NCBI GenBank assembly: GCA_016946835.1
Contig: JACVTC010000012.1
Coordinates: forward strand, 540,001-604,000
Origin: Neocallimastix lanati (nom. inval.)
Lineage: Eukaryota > Neocallimastigomycota > Neocallimastigomycetes > Neocallimastigales > Neocallimastigaceae
Direction of reading: 5' to 3'
DNA length: 64,000 bases
Shown here: piece after piece, positions 61,775-64,000 of the stretch
How positions within the stretch are numbered: the first letter of the stretch is position 1
How the letters are laid out: every line of letters starts with the position of its first letter
Notes under the pieces: generated by a model
Told to the model about the DNA's origin: nothing
What the model saw: only the letters and a program-made list of their open reading frames with translations
The model's database searches: none
Position numbers and translations under genes: made by a program

Positions 61775-62367
61775 TGATACGTGACTTATAGAAATATTAT
61801 ACTTTAATGAAATATTATAGTTAAATTTTATATAAATATATTATTGGTCAATTAATAATTTATAAATATATATATTTTTATTAAATTATTTATTTAATAA
61901 GGGGATTCTTGGATTTATAATAAAATAATAAAAGAAATGTAGAATCCAAAAATTAGTTAGAATAGAGATATAATTAATAATAATTAAATATATAAATATA
62001 CTGATGAAATGTATATTTAAAAACTAGTGATGAATAGTATATAATTGTAATAATATTAAACAATAATATTAAGAGTTTATAATTATATTTAATATAACAT
62101 AATGTATAGTAATTATATAATAAAATAAATAAATAAGGAATAATAAAAAAAATAATAAATAAAATATTTTAGTATAAAATTATATTATTTTCGTGTCATT
62201 ATTAATAAAACAAATAATAAATAAAATATTTTAGTATAAAATTATATTATTTTCGTGTCATTATTATATATTTATTAGAATATATTATTTTGTTATCATT
62301 CCCTATTGTCATTCCTTAATAAAAATAAAATATTTAGATACTGGTATTTTATAAATATCGCGTATCA
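61775..62367 (+). mobile_element. solo LTR, family B-like (593 bp)
   Basis: TGATACGTGACTTATAGAAA to AATATCGCGTATCA, with TGATACG/CGTATCA inverted termini. It contains a ~60-bp internal tandem duplication (TTTTAGTATAAAATTATATT and TTTTCGTGTCATTATTA). The flanks ATTT and TTTT do not give a clear duplication. Confidence 0.7.
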
Positions 62368-63205
62368 TTTTTTGGTAAAGAACGAGCATATAATGGATTA
62401 TTAATTAGAATTTCAACTTACTTTAGAATCCATTATATTATTCTTTACTTAATATTACTTTACTATATTTTCTATATTAAATTATTTTATAAATATATAT
62501 ATTTTTTTTATTTTTATTAAAAGTTTCTTAAATATTATCAATAATTCTATATTTTTATTATTAATATCAATATCTATAATTTAACCTTAAATTTTATTAT
62601 TTTATTAAAGTGTTTATTATCAATATTAATATTTTATTTTTATTTTCAAATATATTATTATATTATTATTATATTGTATCAATATTAAAATTGTATTCTT
62701 TTTAGTATTTTATTTTATTTTTAAATTGATTATTTAATATTTTTATTCCCCACAAATAAAATCAAATCTTAATTGATTAATAATAAATATTAAATATATT
62801 ATAGTTTTTAAATTTATTTTATATAAAATATAAGAATATTATATTAACATTCTTGATTAAAATAACTTTATTTTTTTGTAAAATCTTTTTAAATTTTGTT
62901 TGTTTCTTTTCATATATATTAAATAATTTAGTTTTAGTATATGAAATAATATAAAATTATATAAACAAAATTTATTAAAATAAAAATACTTATGAATTAG
63001 TTAATTTAAATTAATATAAAATTTTAAGTAATTAGTAATAGTAAATTATTTTTTTTTTAAAATATAATGATAAAATGTAGAAAGGCTTTACATATTTATT
63101 TTTTTTCAAAAAGTATAAATAAGTGAAGTTTTTCAATAATTAAAATGTAGACAGAAAAAAATAAATAATTAAATAAAAATTCTAATAAAACTCGAACCAT
63201 AGCAT
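62368..63205. other. AT-rich LTR-type sequence
   Basis: Begins TTTTTGGTAAAGAACGAGCA with a foldback (AATGGATTATTAATTAGAAT ... AATCCATTATATTATTCTTT), related to the 86-bp hairpin repeat. No coding capacity. It is probably an LTR, because a primer-binding-site-like sequence follows at 63212. Confidence 0.45.
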
Positions 63206-63211
63206 AAATTA

Positions 63212-63228
63212 TGGTGGAGATATCGGGG
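63212..63228 (+). promoter_or_regulatory. primer-binding-site-like sequence
   Basis: TGGTGGAGATATCGGGG resembles the family B primer binding site TGGTGGAGAATCCGGGC at 33250. If so, sequence to the right is the leader of a retroelement whose coding part lies beyond the window. Confidence 0.5.
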
Positions 63229-63289
63229 AATATTAGAAAAATAAAATTTAATATTATTTATTAATTAAATTATTTAACAAAACCTTGGA

Positions 63290-63872
63290 TATAGATTTCC
63301 GGGCTAAGTTTAACCTATATAGTAATTGGGCTAGTAGGCTCTGGACTGCTGTATTTTATATTGAATACAGTAGCCGTGGTACCCGCGTGGCATGACGCCG
63401 TGGAGAGGCAAGCTACACGTCAGGGTATACTATTAGATTATCCATAAGTTTTGTTAAATAATAATAATTAATAATTTAATATTAATACTAATAATAATAA
63501 AAGTTATATAATAAAAAAAATAATAATAAAAAAAAATAATAAAAAAAAATAATAAAAAGTTAACAAATTTACGAAGTTAACATTCGAGTAAGACAGTGTT
63601 GGCTTGCAGGATATTAATTTCATAAACTCTTATTTACAATTTTGCAAGGTTTTGTAGATTGTAAACGCGAGTATCTCAAGGAACAAATCCTTGACAATTA
63701 GGCAAATACGCCCTAGAACTATAAAACCTTCACGCTGAAGGCAACTACACACTTTAACAGGTGATAGTTTGTTCACTCGCGCAAAAAATAAGAGGTGGGT
63801 CAGGTTCGATCCTTGATAAAACCCCGGTCATTCTTGAGAAGTGACGTTAAAATATATAGTTTTTTTTTTTAT
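63290..63872 (+). other. GC-richer block with multiple perfect helices: structured RNA or retroelement leader
   Basis: Clear base pairing on either strand: CTGCTGTATT with AATACAGTAG (63346-63355/63364-63373); TTTACAAT with ATTGTAAA (63633-63640/63658-63665); abutting it, CGCGAGT with ACTCGCG (63666-63672/63775-63781) enclosing CAAGGA/TCCTTG (63677-63693) and CCTTCA/TGAAGG (63727-63741). A GGTTCGATCC string at 63803, close to a Pol III B box, is followed by a T run at 63862. I see no protein frame and match no RNA family I know. Confidence 0.5.
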
Positions 63873-63904
63873 TTTTATTTTAGGCTTTTATAAATTTGTT
63901 CGCC

Positions 63905-63935
<31 letters not shown>

Positions 63936-64000
63936 TTTGCAATAAAGTAAAAATATATATATATATATTTTTCCTTTTATTAAAATAATAAATATTTCAT
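63873..64000. other. AT-rich end of window
   Basis: Contains an (ATT)n run at 63908-63935 and a TA run near 63950. No feature was seen. Confidence 0.4.

Noticed and set aside
62001-62015. CTGATGA, the hammerhead ribozyme core motif
   Set aside because: No GAAA after a plausible stem II and no closing stems; chance occurrence.
63795-63830. GGTTCGATCC as the T arm of a tRNA gene
   Set aside because: No acceptor, D or anticodon arms can be formed within 90 bases; kept only as a B-box-like string in the structured block.

Overview
This is an extremely AT-rich eukaryotic window. The most likely source is an anaerobic gut fungus (Neocallimastigomycota: Neocallimastix, Piromyces or Anaeromyces type). 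That assignment is an inference from four things. There is a degenerate ankyrin-type protein with the long insert-rich architecture common in those genomes. Proteins carry long Asn, Gln and Ser tracts. Introns are short, AT-rich and GT..AG. Intergenic DNA is almost pure A/T with many microsatellites. A dictyostelid-like genome is the main alternative, because retroelements here crowd tRNA genes.

Layout. About 1-12.5 kb is gene space: an intronless ankyrin-like gene (1260-2360, +), then a seven-exon gene (3598-10680, +) encoding a very large TPX2-like spindle assembly protein. From 11.9 kb onward the window is mostly repeats. A 41-bp minisatellite family occurs at 12.0, 21.7 and 36.5 kb. The only other convincing host protein gene is an Asn-rich protein at 22581-24602 (-), possibly a beta-sandwich DNA-binding regulator. 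A MULE transposase remnant (35.2-36.4 kb), a LINE remnant with endonuclease and reverse transcriptase (19.1-21.6 kb) and an ankyrin remnant (50.4-50.9 kb) are all broken.

Four tRNA genes, all on the minus strand, organise the mobile DNA. Three are identical intron-containing tRNA-Ile(UAU) genes (12965-13057, 31625-31717, 38442-38534) and one is tRNA-Ser(GCU) (52343-52424). Each has an LTR-type sequence beginning 14-16 bp upstream of its 5' end. Each also has LINE-derived sequence close downstream of its 3' end, in the same orientation. This matches the position specificity of yeast Ty3 and resembles the crowding of tRNA genes by retroelements in Dictyostelium.

The best preserved element is a Ty3/gypsy retrotransposon (38550-44909). 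It has nearly identical 0.73-kb LTRs, a tRNA-type primer binding site, and Gag, Pro and Pol in three successive -1 frames. Both junctions carry a canonical T TTA AAM slippery heptamer just before the stop codon. Its Pol is broken by a one-base frameshift and an in-frame stop. A second complete but gag-only element (52492-55693, TSD TTAAT) is nested inside another LTR. It and a further LTR family show the signature of self-primed reverse transcription: the primer binding site is complementary to a sequence inside the LTR, 38-39 bp downstream of a TATA-like box. Numerous solo LTRs (families called A-H here, labels local to this report), two ~370-bp MITEs with 8-bp target duplications, a 160-bp MITE, long hairpins and tandem repeats fill the rest. 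Near the right end a GC-richer block (63.3-63.8 kb) with several perfect helices may be a structured RNA or retroelement leader.
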